DNA from: Steroidobacter agaridevorans
GTDB lineage: Bacteria; Pseudomonadota; Gammaproteobacteria; Steroidobacterales; Steroidobacteraceae
Direction of reading: 5' to 3'
Length of the DNA stretch: 64,000 bases
Assembly: GCF_009932555.1 (NCBI RefSeq)
Contig: NZ_BLJO01000002.1
Span: forward strand, 83,379 to 147,378
This document shows positions 41,434-49,483 of this stretch, piece after piece. Under the pieces are notes generated by a model. It was given only the letters and a program-made list of their open reading frames with translations, had not been told where the DNA came from and ran no database searches. Each line of letters opens with the position of its first letter. The first letter of the stretch is position 1. Made by a program: the position numbers and the translations under genes.

Positions 41434-41841
41434 GCGCTTGTCTACGGCCGCCCAATCGACGAGATTCCATTGTCGCAACACGAACGTGAAGATTGCGTCC
41501 TTAACGGCGGGATCCCTCTCGACGATCTGCTGCGCAATTGTTGCGTTCGGCGCGGTGAACGCCGCGGCGCCGCCAGAGTCATCACCGTATCCGCCCGCCC
41601 ATCGAAGCACTCCCTCTCGATACAGAGAGAGCATGTACATTCCATGCGCCCGAAGCGGTTGCTCCGAGAGCGGCTTGCCCTCGAGCCACCTCGCGCCTGG
41701 ACTGTAGACCACGAGCCACGTCGGGCCGCTCACGATGCGGCCGCAGTCCGAGGCGCGTGCCTCGTTGCGGGCCGACGTAACAAGGCCCGTCGTCGCGATC
41801 AGGGTTTTGGTCATGAAAGCGCGCCTATCGTCGGAATGCAT
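41410..41841 (-). CDS. YciI-like protein with Tat-type leader
   Basis: 143 residues. The domain at about 40-130 follows the YciI dimeric alpha/beta-barrel pattern: GPTWLVVYSPG, a long helix beginning LRAHGMYMLSLYREGVLRWAGGY, then AAAFTAPNATIAQQIVERDPAVKDAIFTFVLRQWNLVDW. The leader HSDDRRAFMTKTLIATTGLVTSA has a twin-arginine followed by a hydrophobic stretch, so export is possible; most YciI proteins are cytosolic. The start at 41841 fits that leader; a start 13 codons further upstream is also open. It overlaps the end of the thioredoxin-like gene tail to tail. Confidence 0.65.
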   Translation of the reverse strand: MHSDDRRAFMTKTLIATTGLVTSARNEARASDCGRIVSGPTWLVVYSPGARWLEGKPLSEQPLRAHGMYMLSLYREGVLRWAGGYGDDSGGAAAFTAPNATIAQQIVERDPAVKDAIFTFVLRQWNLVDWAAVDKRSTGAPRV

Positions 41842-41919
41842 GGCCGGGTCTCGGTGCGAATGACATTGCAATGTTCCCAATACTGCTCGAAGTGCGTAAG
41901 TGGCATACTGCCGCTCCTT

Positions 41920-42951
41920 ATGGCGAAAACGGCCAATCTTTCATCGCGCCAGGTCGAGATCGGGGTGTTCGCCTACGAGGGCTGCTCCGCATGGATCACG
42001 GCTGGCGTGCTCGAGCTCTTCGCGATCGCCAACACAGCGATCGGCAGCGTGAGCACGCAAGTCGGGACGCCGCCTGGATTTCGTTTCCATGCCATTGCTC
42101 GTACGTCGCGATCGGTGCGCGGCTCGCACGGTGTTCGCTTCTCCGTGGACAGGCCGCGACGCCGCTACGATGCCATCATCGTGCCGCCGCTCTGGGGTGA
42201 CTCGCGGCGCGAGGTGTTGGGTCGTCTGGGCCGGCTCGGCCGAGAGTGCCAAATGCTCCAGCAGCTCGCCTGTTGTGCATCCATCATGGCCGGCACTTGC
42301 ACGGGAACCACACTGCTTGCGAAAGCGAGCTTGCTTGATGGACACCGTGCGACCACTTGCTGGTGGATGATCGACTGGTTTCGGCGTGAGTTTCCCAACG
42401 TCATACTGACAGGAGACAAGCTCGTGGTGTCGGACGGCGCTCGCTGGACGGCAGGCGCCGGAGCAGCGTATCTGCATCTGGGGCTTGGGTTGGTCGGTCA
42501 TTTTTGCGGTGAGCGGGTGCTAGCGGCCACGGCCCGTCTGATGCTCATCGAGCGCCGCCGCGGATCTCAGTCGCCATTCATCGAAGCTGGCCTTGCAGGT
42601 CGAGACATTGCGGATGCGAAGGTCGCGCGAATGGCTCGATTCCTCGAGCGCAACGCCGGGAACGCATTGACCATCGGCGAGGTCTGCCGCGACATGAACC
42701 TGAGCGTGCGATCGATGACACGAAGATTTCACGCATCGCTTGGCGTGTCGCCACTTAGCTATCTGCAATCGCTTCGTATCACCCGCGCAAAGCGTCTGTT
42801 GGAGCAAACCGCGGTGAGTTTCGAGCAAGTCGTTGCCGATTGCGGATACGAGGACGTTTCGTCGTTTCGCAAGCTGTTTTCGCGCCAGGTGGGCATGACG
42901 CCTCGCGAATTCAGGGCGCGGTTCGGAACTGCACCCGGTAGATCATCGTGA
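41920..42951 (+). CDS. GlxA-family AraC-type transcriptional regulator
   Basis: 343 residues. An N-terminal DJ-1/PfpI-like domain (VEIGVFAYEGCSAWITAGVLELFAIAN, then CCASIMAGTCTGTTLLAKASLLDGHRATTCW) is joined to a C-terminal AraC-type helix-turn-helix pair (NALTIGEVCRDMNLSVRSMTRRFHASLGVSPLSYLQSLRITRAKRLLEQT and VVADCGYEDVSSFRKLFSRQVGMTPREFRARF). This is the GlxA subclass; relatives regulate quaternary amine or arginine catabolism. The long frame upstream of 41920 is antisense to the YciI-like gene and was excluded. Confidence 0.9.
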   Translation: MAKTANLSSRQVEIGVFAYEGCSAWITAGVLELFAIANTAIGSVSTQVGTPPGFRFHAIARTSRSVRGSHGVRFSVDRPRRRYDAIIVPPLWGDSRREVLGRLGRLGRECQMLQQLACCASIMAGTCTGTTLLAKASLLDGHRATTCWWMIDWFRREFPNVILTGDKLVVSDGARWTAGAGAAYLHLGLGLVGHFCGERVLAATARLMLIERRRGSQSPFIEAGLAGRDIADAKVARMARFLERNAGNALTIGEVCRDMNLSVRSMTRRFHASLGVSPLSYLQSLRITRAKRLLEQTAVSFEQVVADCGYEDVSSFRKLFSRQVGMTPREFRARFGTAPGRSS

Positions 42952-43020
42952 CGCCGCTCGTGCCTCACGAGGGCTGCGGTGATCTCTCGCCCAACGATGG
43001 ATGTGATAGCTGAGGATCAT

Positions 43021-43575
43021 ATGGTAGCTCGCATCAAACCGGCAGTGGCGCCCTTTGCGCCAAAGATTCAGCACATCCTGGAATCAGTCATGCCCGCGGG
43101 CATGGAGCCGCTCGTGCTCTTCACCACGCTTGCGCGCGATGAGCGCTTGTTCCGCAAGTTTTTCGCCGGCGCCTTGCTCGATGACGGGCACCTCACCTTG
43201 CGACAGCGTGAAATCGTCATTGGCCGAACGACCGCGCGCTGCGGTTCCGAGTACGAGTGGGGCGTCCACATCGCCTTGTTCGGTGCGCGGGCAAACCTCA
43301 CAGAGGATCAGATTGGATCGCTGGTGGATGGAGCCTCCAGCGATGTCTGCTGGGATGAGGAGGCGACTGTCTTGCTCCGATTATGCGATGAGTTGCACGA
43401 GGACGTCGGGGTCAGCGACGAAACGTGGGAGCGGTTGCGTGAGCGTTTTGACGATGAAGCGATTTTGGAGCTGCTGATGCTCGCCGGCTTCTATCGTACG
43501 GTCAGCTATCTCACGAACGTTCTCCAATTGCCGTTGGAGCCGCGCGGCAGGCGATTCTCCAGGCCAGAAGACTGA
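43021..43575 (+). CDS. carboxymuconolactone decarboxylase-family protein
   Basis: 184 residues. The helical CMD fold contains the core LRQREIVIGRTTARCGSEYEWGVHIALFGARANLTEDQIG (about 58-97), the EYEW-x-x-H form of the family whose usual first cysteine is CEYEW; here the residue before E is Ser, with the only nearby Cys two positions earlier. AhpD-type peroxidases use CxxC, which is absent, so peroxidase activity is not supported. Start at 43021 preceded by GAGG at 43012-43015; GTG 42979 and ATG 42997 are open alternatives. Followed after four bases by the propeller gene. Confidence 0.82.
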   Translation: MVARIKPAVAPFAPKIQHILESVMPAGMEPLVLFTTLARDERLFRKFFAGALLDDGHLTLRQREIVIGRTTARCGSEYEWGVHIALFGARANLTEDQIGSLVDGASSDVCWDEEATVLLRLCDELHEDVGVSDETWERLRERFDDEAILELLMLAGFYRTVSYLTNVLQLPLEPRGRRFSRPED

Positions 43576-43579
43576 GCCC

Positions 43580-44495
43580 ATGATGCGCGCGGCCATGCCG
43601 CTGAAACTGCAGACAAGCCACAGCGTCGTGTTTTCGCACGATGGCACGCGGCTTTCCACACTCGCTCGCGATGTATGGGCTTGGGACCTCTCGCGGCGGA
43701 AGAAAATATTCCGCGCGCATCCGTTTCCGCACCCATTTCATGCGGACTTTTCACCAAGCGGTGAGCGTCTGGCTTTTGAAGAGCACATCCGGTCGTATTG
43801 CGATTCTCTCGGGCGAGACCGGCGAGCTTGTCTCTGACTTCCGCAATTGCGCGGACGGAGCAGGGACCAACGTGTTGTTTTCCATGTGTGGTCAGTATCT
43901 GATCGATGGAACATGGCGCGGCCGCTTGAGTGTCAGGCGCGCGGATTCCGGGGCGAGAGAGTTCGTCATGGACTTTCCCGCCGAAACGATCAGCGCTGTG
44001 CATCGCTGTGCAGAGGGCGAGCGTTGGATCGTCGCCCATGGGCGAACACCCGCCACGGACCATGAGCCGCCGCCACCGAGCTATTTCTCCCTCTGGCAGT
44101 GGCCGTTCAGACGCGGCCATTACAAATCCTTTGAGTTCGGCTTTCCCTTCATCGCAGATAACTCAGTGGCTCCCGACGGACAGTTCATCGCAGTCGTGCA
44201 CGGTGCCCCTGCCAACTCGCTATCGGTCATCGACCTAACAAGCGGGGCATGCGTCGGCAGCGTGGAAACGCAGGCGGGAGGGAGTGGGGGCGCGCTGGCA
44301 TGGTCACCCGACGGCCGGCAGATTGCGTCGGTACAAGACGGTGTGGTTCGCCTCTACAATTTTCCCGGCTTGGCGCCGCTTAATGAGGTTATCCTCGAGT
44401 ATCCCAGCGACGTTGCTTTTTCTCCAAAGGATTCATCGCTAGCCATCGGCTCTTGGACAATGGGATGGCTCAAGAACGGCGCTCGTACTGTTTAG
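43580..44495 (+). pseudogene. beta-propeller (WD40-like) gene with a frameshift
   Basis: Two overlapping frames form one propeller protein. The first (43580 onward) reads VVFSHDGTRLSTLARDVWAWDL and HADFSPSGERLAF; the second takes over with KSTSGRIAILSGETGELVSDF and continues to 44495 with ALAWSPDGRQIASVQDGVVRLY and VAFSPKDSSLAIGSW. The switch needs one base to be skipped near a TTTT run at 43774-43777 (GCTTTTGAAG); removing one T gives an unbroken propeller of about 304 residues. This is a disrupted gene, a sequencing error in the homopolymer, or less likely programmed frameshifting. It follows the CMD gene by four bases and precedes the PQQ-type propeller by 12. Confidence 0.75.
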
Positions 44496-44507
44496 CGAGG
44501 GAGCACA

Positions 44508-46007
44508 ATGAGAACGATCGTGCGGTGGGGGATCGGGTTGATTTGCGCAACGAATGCGATCGCGCTTCAGGCGCAACCTGCGCCGCCGACATTCACCGAC
44601 CTCACCGGCTGGTGGTCGGCGGAGCCGATCCACGCGGGCGAGTCGTCGCAAGTCGTCTTGCAGTTCAGTGAGAAGGAAGGCAAGCCCACGGCGCAGCTGT
44701 CGCTGCCCGCTATCGGCGTGCATGCAGTGCCGCTGGGCACGGTGACGCTGGATGGAAATCGCATCGATACCCAGCCGCTCTCGTTTCCTCTCACATGGAA
44801 TGCCGAGCGTCGGACGCTCAGTGGCGTGCTGCCGCGCGATGCGGTGCCGGTCTACGACATCCCGGTTGAATTCCATCGCAGCGAGCCCGTTGCGAAACCT
44901 GAGCCCACGCAATGGAAGGTCGAGCCGCCGAAGATGAAGTGGTCGGTGCAGGTCGGCGGCCCGGCGTGGGCGGGGCTGGAGCGTGACGCGCAGTCCGGAT
45001 TGTTGTTCGTCGGTAATGAACAGGGAGTGCTCAACGCCGTCGATGCACGCGGCACCATTCGCTGGAAGTTTCCGACGGACAAACCGATCCGTGGCCGGCC
45101 CGCCGTCATTGGCGAGAGCGTCTATGTCAGTTCGGACTCAGGCTTCCTGTACCGACTGAACAAACGCACCGGCGTCGAGCAATGGCGAGCGCGCATCGAC
45201 GCGGGGAGCCCGGCGCGCATTCCTCCCGACCAGGAAAAATCTCGTTGGGATCGCTACGGATCGAGCGTCGTCGCAGACGGGCAGCACCTCTACGTTGCGA
45301 GCCGCGACAAGAATCTGTATGCGCTCGATCCAGAGAATGGTCGTGAGATCTGGCGCGTGACGGCTGGTGACATGATGACCGCGACACCTGCGGTGTATCG
45401 CGATCTCATCCTCTTCGCGGCATTCGACGGCAAAGTCCAGGCGGTGCAGGCGCGTGATGGCAAGCTACGGTGGACCTACGATGCGAAGCTTGCCGTCGCA
45501 GGCGATCTCGTCGTGAGCGGCGATCGCGTACTGATCGGCAGTCGCACCTATGAGCTGATCGCGCTCGACGCCGGCAGCGGAAAAGAACAATGGCGGCGTT
45601 ACTACTGGTTCTCGTGGATCGAGTCGCCGCCGGTCGTGCACGAGGGTGTCGTTTACACGGGCTCCTCGGATGCCGTCAGCGTCTATGCCATCGATGTCGC
45701 GGATGGATCCTTGCACTGGAAAACGCCGGTGCCGGGCTGGTCGTGGTCACGGACCGCTGTGAACGACAGATTCGTCGTGGCGGGCGCGGTCGGCGTCGGA
45801 GCGACACCGGGATTTCGTAGCGGTGCGTTGGTTGCGCTCGAGCGCGCCAGCGGCGCGATTCGCTGGCTGTATCAGGAGGAGCCGTCGAAAGACGTGATCG
45901 ACGCGAAGAAAAACTGGGGCTTCGGCGCGTCGCCGCTCATCGTGGATGACGTCGTGTACGCCGTGGACCTCAACGGTCGGCTCTATGCGTTCGAGCTTGG
46001 ACGCTGA
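44508..46007 (+). CDS. exported PQQ-type beta-propeller protein
   Basis: 499 residues with a signal peptide (NAIALQAQPAPP, about residue 22). After a leading beta domain of about 110 residues come repeated propeller blades of the PQQ/BamB type, each with an AxDxxxGxxxW core: LNAVDARGTIRWKF, LYRLNKRTGVEQWRA, LYALDPENGREIWRV, VQAVQARDGKLRWTY, LIALDAGSGKEQWRR, VYAIDVADGSLHWKT, LVALERASGAIRWLY. It lacks the dehydrogenase signatures of quinoprotein enzymes, so it is more likely a BamB-like scaffold or ligand binder. GAGGGAG at 44497-44503 supports the start. Third gene of the CMD/propeller run. Confidence 0.88.
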   Translation: MRTIVRWGIGLICATNAIALQAQPAPPTFTDLTGWWSAEPIHAGESSQVVLQFSEKEGKPTAQLSLPAIGVHAVPLGTVTLDGNRIDTQPLSFPLTWNAERRTLSGVLPRDAVPVYDIPVEFHRSEPVAKPEPTQWKVEPPKMKWSVQVGGPAWAGLERDAQSGLLFVGNEQGVLNAVDARGTIRWKFPTDKPIRGRPAVIGESVYVSSDSGFLYRLNKRTGVEQWRARIDAGSPARIPPDQEKSRWDRYGSSVVADGQHLYVASRDKNLYALDPENGREIWRVTAGDMMTATPAVYRDLILFAAFDGKVQAVQARDGKLRWTYDAKLAVAGDLVVSGDRVLIGSRTYELIALDAGSGKEQWRRYYWFSWIESPPVVHEGVVYTGSSDAVSVYAIDVADGSLHWKTPVPGWSWSRTAVNDRFVVAGAVGVGATPGFRSGALVALERASGAIRWLYQEEPSKDVIDAKKNWGFGASPLIVDDVVYAVDLNGRLYAFELGR

Positions 46008-46037
46008 CAGCTTCGTCGACGAGCGTCACCCATCGAA

Positions 46038-46439
46038 TCAGTCGCGAACGATCTTCTTTGGCGAGAATTGAATCTCGACCCCGTCAAGAAACGGCGCGGT
46101 CGATGCCAGGACAAAGGACTCTGGATAGCTCAGTCTCAAGTCTTCATTGGAAAGCCAAGTCAGGTCGAGCTCGGTCGACGTGGCAACGCCGATCCGTGTG
46201 GAATGCTCGACCTTCGGCGTCGATTGTCTCGAGAGGGAAAGGGTCACCATGGGGCTCGATTCGTAGTTGCAGGTCACGATCCGCAATCGGGCTTCGCGTT
46301 GCCCGTCGGGAGACACGACGGTTGTAAGCGAGTCGACATCGCACGATCTCACCAGTCCGGAGGACAGGTAGAGGTTCAAAGCTACGAAGGCGAGCCCGAT
46401 GGCGGCGAGCAGGTAGACGACGGGTTTCAGGATTCGCAT
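46038..46439 (-). CDS. membrane-anchored protein of unknown function
   Basis: 133 residues. One N-terminal membrane helix (about 7-27) with a short cytosolic tail, then a periplasmic domain rich in beta strands (QREARLRIVTCNYESSPMVTLSLSR, STRIGVATSTELDLTWLSNEDLRLSYP). Two cysteines (SCDVDS and VTCNYE) may pair. The architecture recalls exported one-domain proteins such as those of the DUF5412 type, but I do not recognise it. Convergent with the PQQ-type gene. Confidence 0.7.
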   Translation of the reverse strand: MRILKPVVYLLAAIGLAFVALNLYLSSGLVRSCDVDSLTTVVSPDGQREARLRIVTCNYESSPMVTLSLSRQSTPKVEHSTRIGVATSTELDLTWLSNEDLRLSYPESFVLASTAPFLDGVEIQFSPKKIVRD

Positions 46440-46704
46440 TCGTAGGAATGTTCAGGGAGGAACGATCGGGAGTAAAGTCTTTGTCGAGCCCGGCAAATCC
46501 TATCCTCACATTATGAAACATCGAGCTTCTTGGAAGCTGACAGCTCCGTTGACGCTCGAGCAGCGCCTTAACAGATTTGCCCGGGCACATTGAGACAATC
46601 AGTCGTATTCGCCGGGCCGCCTCGTTGCCAGAACTGAGAGCTGCGACAAATTTTTCTACAGACCTTCGGATCTACGCTGCGCGCGTATTCAGTGAGGTAC
46701 TACG

Positions 46705-47079
46705 ATGCTGCGTACGGCTCTGGCAATCGGGTTTGTTGCAATTTCCCTTGCCGCGTGCTCCGCGGTTGGACAGCTTACCGTCAAGGACTACCAAGCCAGC
46801 TCGGGCGAACGAGTGCTGGCCGGCCAGGCCGAGCCCAACAGCGAATATCGCTGCCAGAAGCTCGGACAGGAGCAACAGGCGTGGGGCCTCAAAGGCAACC
46901 TCGATCGGGCGGCGGCGACCGCGCGCGTCACTCAGGTCGCAGTGGATGCGGCGCCGTCCAAGGGCGCGAACTATGTGCACGTAATGCTCCCCAGTGAAAA
47001 GAGCATTGGGGGTTTCAATGTCAATGCATTCAGCGATGCGCAAGTCGCGTATTTCAAATGCTCGAATCTGCCGAGCTAA
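46705..47079 (+). CDS. small lipoprotein
   Basis: 124 residues. Lipobox LAAC (Cys18) then SAVG. The remaining domain has an N-terminal Ser/Gly region (DYQASSGERVLAGQAEPN) and a later segment GANYVHVMLPSEKSIGG, a motif-like pattern of DUF4156/RcsF-like outer-membrane lipoproteins, with two further cysteines (YRCQKL and FKCSN). Function unknown. Stands alone, about 265 non-coding bases after the preceding gene. Confidence 0.75.
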   Translation: MLRTALAIGFVAISLAACSAVGQLTVKDYQASSGERVLAGQAEPNSEYRCQKLGQEQQAWGLKGNLDRAAATARVTQVAVDAAPSKGANYVHVMLPSEKSIGGFNVNAFSDAQVAYFKCSNLPS

Positions 47080-47099
47080 CCTGGTTGACGATGGGCGTC

Positions 47100-47954
47100 T
47101 CATTTGCCCAGCCCCATGCTCGGTAGTTCGATGCCCAGGCAGACGTTGCGTTGCTTGCCGCCGCCGGTGACTCTGTTCAGGCAAGCCTCGCCGCCGCCAT
47201 CGGATGCGGCGCCGGCGGAGAACACGCCGAACCCCTTGCCGTCGGTGAGCGTCACGTTACCGCCATTACCATGGGAGCTGCGGGTCAGATAGGCGACGGC
47301 CTGCGAGCCCTGATAGATCGCGACGGTCCCGCCCGTGTCGTCGAGCACCAGGCTCGCCGCGGCTTTGTCGCCTTCGTAGACCGAGACGCTGCGATCGCGC
47401 GCGCTCATGCTGGCGACCAACGATCCATTCTCGTCCATGACGGCGACGAGGCCCGCGCCGCCCCGCGCCTGGCCGACACCGGCAACGAAGGTGGCGCCGT
47501 CTTTGTAAACGCGAACGCCATAGTTCCCTGCATCGCCTGCGCCAATCGTGACCTGAGCGCCTTCGCCGGAGGTTGAGGAAACCTTGTCGGCCACGCGCAG
47601 GATGACTTTGCCGGTGCGGCCGACGACTTCGAAGGGGGCTGTGATGCGAGTGGCTGCCTGGCTGCTGCCGCGATTGTCCGAGTTCTTTTCGAGCGCAGCG
47701 AGGCGCTTTGTCATCTCCTGCAACTGCTTCTGCATGTTCTCCATGCGAGCATCTTCCTCCTCCGGCGGCTCGTCGAGCTCGGCTTCCCACTCTGCGAATA
47801 GTTTCTTCTGCTCGCCCGCCTTGCAGGTGACTTTCATCTCGATCAGGCGCATCGCGCCGCCGGGGCCCACGCAGACAGGAATCGGATCGCCACCGGCGTA
47901 AGCGCTCGCACCGACGATGCACATCAATGAACCAAGATAAGTTCGGATCCTCAC
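47100..47954 (-). CDS. exported coiled-coil, glycine-rich protein
   Basis: 284 residues. Signal peptide (ASAYAGGDP). A first Cys-bearing segment (VCVGPGGAMRLIEMKVTCKAGEQKK) is followed by an acidic stretch and a coiled coil (about 68-92, MENMQKQLQEMTKRLAALEK). The C-terminal 180 residues form repetitive beta elements of the type VRVYKDGATFVAGVG, LVAVMDENGSLVASMSA, VAIYQGSQAVAYL, ending with a Cys pair region. The pattern resembles trimeric or fibre-like surface proteins, but no named domain is evident. It ends 11 bases before the OmpA-family gene stop region, same strand and downstream of it, so the two are probably co-transcribed. Confidence 0.72.
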   Translation of the reverse strand: MRIRTYLGSLMCIVGASAYAGGDPIPVCVGPGGAMRLIEMKVTCKAGEQKKLFAEWEAELDEPPEEEDARMENMQKQLQEMTKRLAALEKNSDNRGSSQAATRITAPFEVVGRTGKVILRVADKVSSTSGEGAQVTIGAGDAGNYGVRVYKDGATFVAGVGQARGGAGLVAVMDENGSLVASMSARDRSVSVYEGDKAAASLVLDDTGGTVAIYQGSQAVAYLTRSSHGNGGNVTLTDGKGFGVFSAGAASDGGGEACLNRVTGGGKQRNVCLGIELPSMGLGK

Positions 47955-47965
47955 CAGTCGACCTC

Positions 47966-49192
47966 CTATGGTTTGATCAGCTCGACACGGCGATTGCGCG
48001 CGCGTCCGGCGAGCGTTTCGTTCGTGTCGCGGGGTTGTGACGCACCGAAACCCTCGGTTGTCAGTCGCGCAGCGTCGATCCCGTGTGACTTCACGAGAGC
48101 GTGTTTGACCGCGGCGGCTCGCCGCCGGGATAGATCCAGGTTGTAACGATCTCCGCCGATGGAGTCGGTGTGTCCGTTGACGACGAGCTTCCAGTCGGCC
48201 TGCTTGCGCAGGACTTCGGCAATCTCCGCCAGCCGCGGTGTGGACTCTTCACGGATTCGATCGCTGTTGAAAGAGAAGTGAATGTCATAGACAACCGCTT
48301 TGCCGGTCGTCGCGAGCTGCTGTTCCAGTGGCGGCCCGGCAGCGGGCGCCGTTCCGGTTGGCGCAACCGGCGCCTCGCAGCGATGGGCGATCTTCACCAC
48401 CTCGAGCGTTTCGCGATCGCTTGCGGTCTCTCGCCCGCACAGCGCGCGGCTCATCTCCGGGGCGGCTGCCTGCATGGTGCGGCAGAGCTCCTTCATGGGC
48501 TCATCCATGGGGGGCTCGGAATCGATGCCGACGCGAAACTTCAATGTCAGCGGATTCGCATCGTCATCGAGAAACAGGAACTCTGCCGGCTCCGCTGCGA
48601 ATTCGCCGCGCGCGCGGATCACGGGAAGTGAGGTTGCCACGCCGTTGATGACGACGGAGATGTGCTCGGCCTGGCCGATGCGGACCAGCTCGCCCGGCGA
48701 CATGAAGTCGTAGAGATTCGGGCTGCGATCTCGATTTGCGGGGAATTCGCCGGAGTAGGCATTGGAGATGGAGAATTCGCTGCGGCCGGCCGTTCTCAGT
48801 GCACGCAGTACCGCCTGTGAGGTTCCGATCGCCGTCGTCTCGGCAATCTGCGTCGGCATGCCGGTCATGAAGCGCTGCTGATACAAGGTCGCCGATGTCA
48901 GGTCCGAGCGGCGCACCGAACGGCTCAATGTCTGCTTGCGCACCTGGCCGAAGTCCGAAGCGAGCAGATCCGTGACGAGCTGTTCGGATGAGTAACGAAT
49001 CAGAACGTTCTGATCGTCGATCGAGAGGACGGTCTTGATCGACTCATAGTCACCGTTGGGCTGACTGATTGCGGTGACGATTTGCAGGCCGGGGCAGAGC
49101 GGAACACGCGATGTCGATGGGGCTGCATTGACCAACGAGGCAGCGGCCATCGCTCCGAGGGCGAGGAGGGAAGTAAAGGGCAGGGGGCCCAT
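47966..49192 (-). CDS. OmpA-family protein with a novel N-terminal domain
   Basis: 408 residues. Signal peptide MGPLPFTSLLALGAMAAASLVNA (start at 49192, with AAGGA six bases upstream; the longer frame adds an implausible leader). About 300 residues of uncharacterised sequence follow, with two or three cysteine pairs, and then the OmpA/MotB peptidoglycan-binding domain: VVYDIHFSFNSDRI, LVVNGHTDSIGGDRYNLDLSRRRAAAVKHAL and TTEGFGASQPRDTNETLAGRARNRRVELI. Such proteins tether the outer membrane or a secreted complex to the cell wall. It leads a two-gene run with the coiled-coil protein. Confidence 0.88.
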   Translation of the reverse strand: MGPLPFTSLLALGAMAAASLVNAAPSTSRVPLCPGLQIVTAISQPNGDYESIKTVLSIDDQNVLIRYSSEQLVTDLLASDFGQVRKQTLSRSVRRSDLTSATLYQQRFMTGMPTQIAETTAIGTSQAVLRALRTAGRSEFSISNAYSGEFPANRDRSPNLYDFMSPGELVRIGQAEHISVVINGVATSLPVIRARGEFAAEPAEFLFLDDDANPLTLKFRVGIDSEPPMDEPMKELCRTMQAAAPEMSRALCGRETASDRETLEVVKIAHRCEAPVAPTGTAPAAGPPLEQQLATTGKAVVYDIHFSFNSDRIREESTPRLAEIAEVLRKQADWKLVVNGHTDSIGGDRYNLDLSRRRAAAVKHALVKSHGIDAARLTTEGFGASQPRDTNETLAGRARNRRVELIKP

Positions 49193-49483
49193 TGCAGGTC
49201 CTTGTCGTAGGTGCCATACCCCTGTAACGCATTCCCGCCGCAAATCCTGACAGGATCCGATGCCGGCGGAACATGAGTTCGCGGTGCCGAGTCGCTGATG
49301 TTTTGAATTTATTTCACACCGCTGCTCGAAACACGCGGGTCTGAAGGTCACTGCGGTGTTGACTAAATAAAACAACTTGTATTATTAATTCTACGTCGCG
49401 CATTCGATCGACGCGATGTCACCACAAGCAATCCGTAGCGCAGCTGGCGCGCGGGCGTTTCAAAAATGGTCAGGGGGTCAACG
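49193..49483. promoter_or_regulatory. divergent promoter region, AT-rich core
   Basis: 291 bases between divergent OmpA-family and TonB-receptor genes. A markedly AT-rich stretch lies at 49355-49395. TTGACT at 49359-49364 with TATTAT at 49380-49385 gives a sigma70-like pair but with a short 15-base spacer, so the exact promoter is uncertain. Confidence 0.35.

Noticed and set aside
41470-41919. 450-base upstream extension of the GlxA-type regulator frame
   Set aside because: Antisense to the YciI-like gene; the conserved DJ-1-like domain begins at the ATG at 41920.
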